NCBI GenBank assembly: GCA_020536535.1
Contig: JAHLWZ010000993.1
Span: forward strand, 1 to 32,193
Length of the DNA stretch: 32,193 nucleotides
Reading direction: 5' to 3'
Source: Pelomyxa schiedti
Taxonomy: Eukaryota > Evosea > Pelobiontida > Pelomyxidae
The notes under the pieces are model-generated. The model was not told where the DNA came from. It ran no database searches and saw only the letters and a list, made by a program, of their open reading frames with translations. Both the position numbers and the translations under genes were made by a program. Of this stretch, positions 32,179 through 32,193 are shown one piece after another (within the stretch, counting starts at the first letter, position 1; the number at the start of each line of letters is the position of its first letter).

Positions 32179-32193
32179 GTTTTCTTTTCTTTT

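Overview
This is a stretch of eukaryotic nuclear DNA. Genes are split by many GT-AG introns, mostly 40-60 bases long, with a second class of only 20-33 bases. They use the standard stop codons, and intergenic gaps are about 100-450 bases from position 4040 onward. The gene set (AP-1 mu, a Ras GTPase with a CAAX box, exportin-2/CSE1, a proteasome beta subunit, a TKL-type receptor kinase, a BAR-like/PH protein) fits a free-living unicellular eukaryote with elaborate signalling, possibly amoebozoan- or holozoan-like. I cannot name the lineage. All exon models were built by hand and checked for reading-frame continuity; none was confirmed against transcripts or a database.

Layout. Positions 1-4039 are gene-poor: a possible coding 3' end at the left edge, an ambiguous block at 1631-2573, and a near-perfect 86-bp inverted-repeat element at 3715-3992. 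Then come a multi-pass membrane protein (minus, 4882-4040), a large DNA-repair gene (minus, 8266-4993), AP-1 mu (plus, 8633-10333), a BAR-like/PH protein (minus, 12837-10453), a 7.6-kb receptor-like kinase (minus, 20622-12994), a PHP-family phosphoesterase (minus, 22197-20912), a Ras GTPase (plus, 22545-23248), a proteasome PSMB2-type subunit (minus, 24251-23371), a long coiled-coil protein (plus, 24504-27402) and exportin-2/CSE1 (minus, 31797-27829). A second copy of the inverted-repeat element lies about 80 bp upstream of the CSE1 start codon.

The main discovery is the gene at 8266-4993. Its N-terminal part is a NEIL1/Nei-type (Fpg/Nei family) DNA glycosylase, and its C-terminal part is a complete family-1 uracil-DNA glycosylase (UNG). 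They are joined in one open frame of 19 inferred exons (801 residues) through a helix-rich linker of roughly 270 residues. Both active sites look intact, so this appears to be a natural two-headed base-excision-repair enzyme for oxidised bases and uracil.

Other points of interest are the minimal introns, an MSP/VAP-like domain between the membrane span and the kinase of the receptor, and the paired foldback elements.
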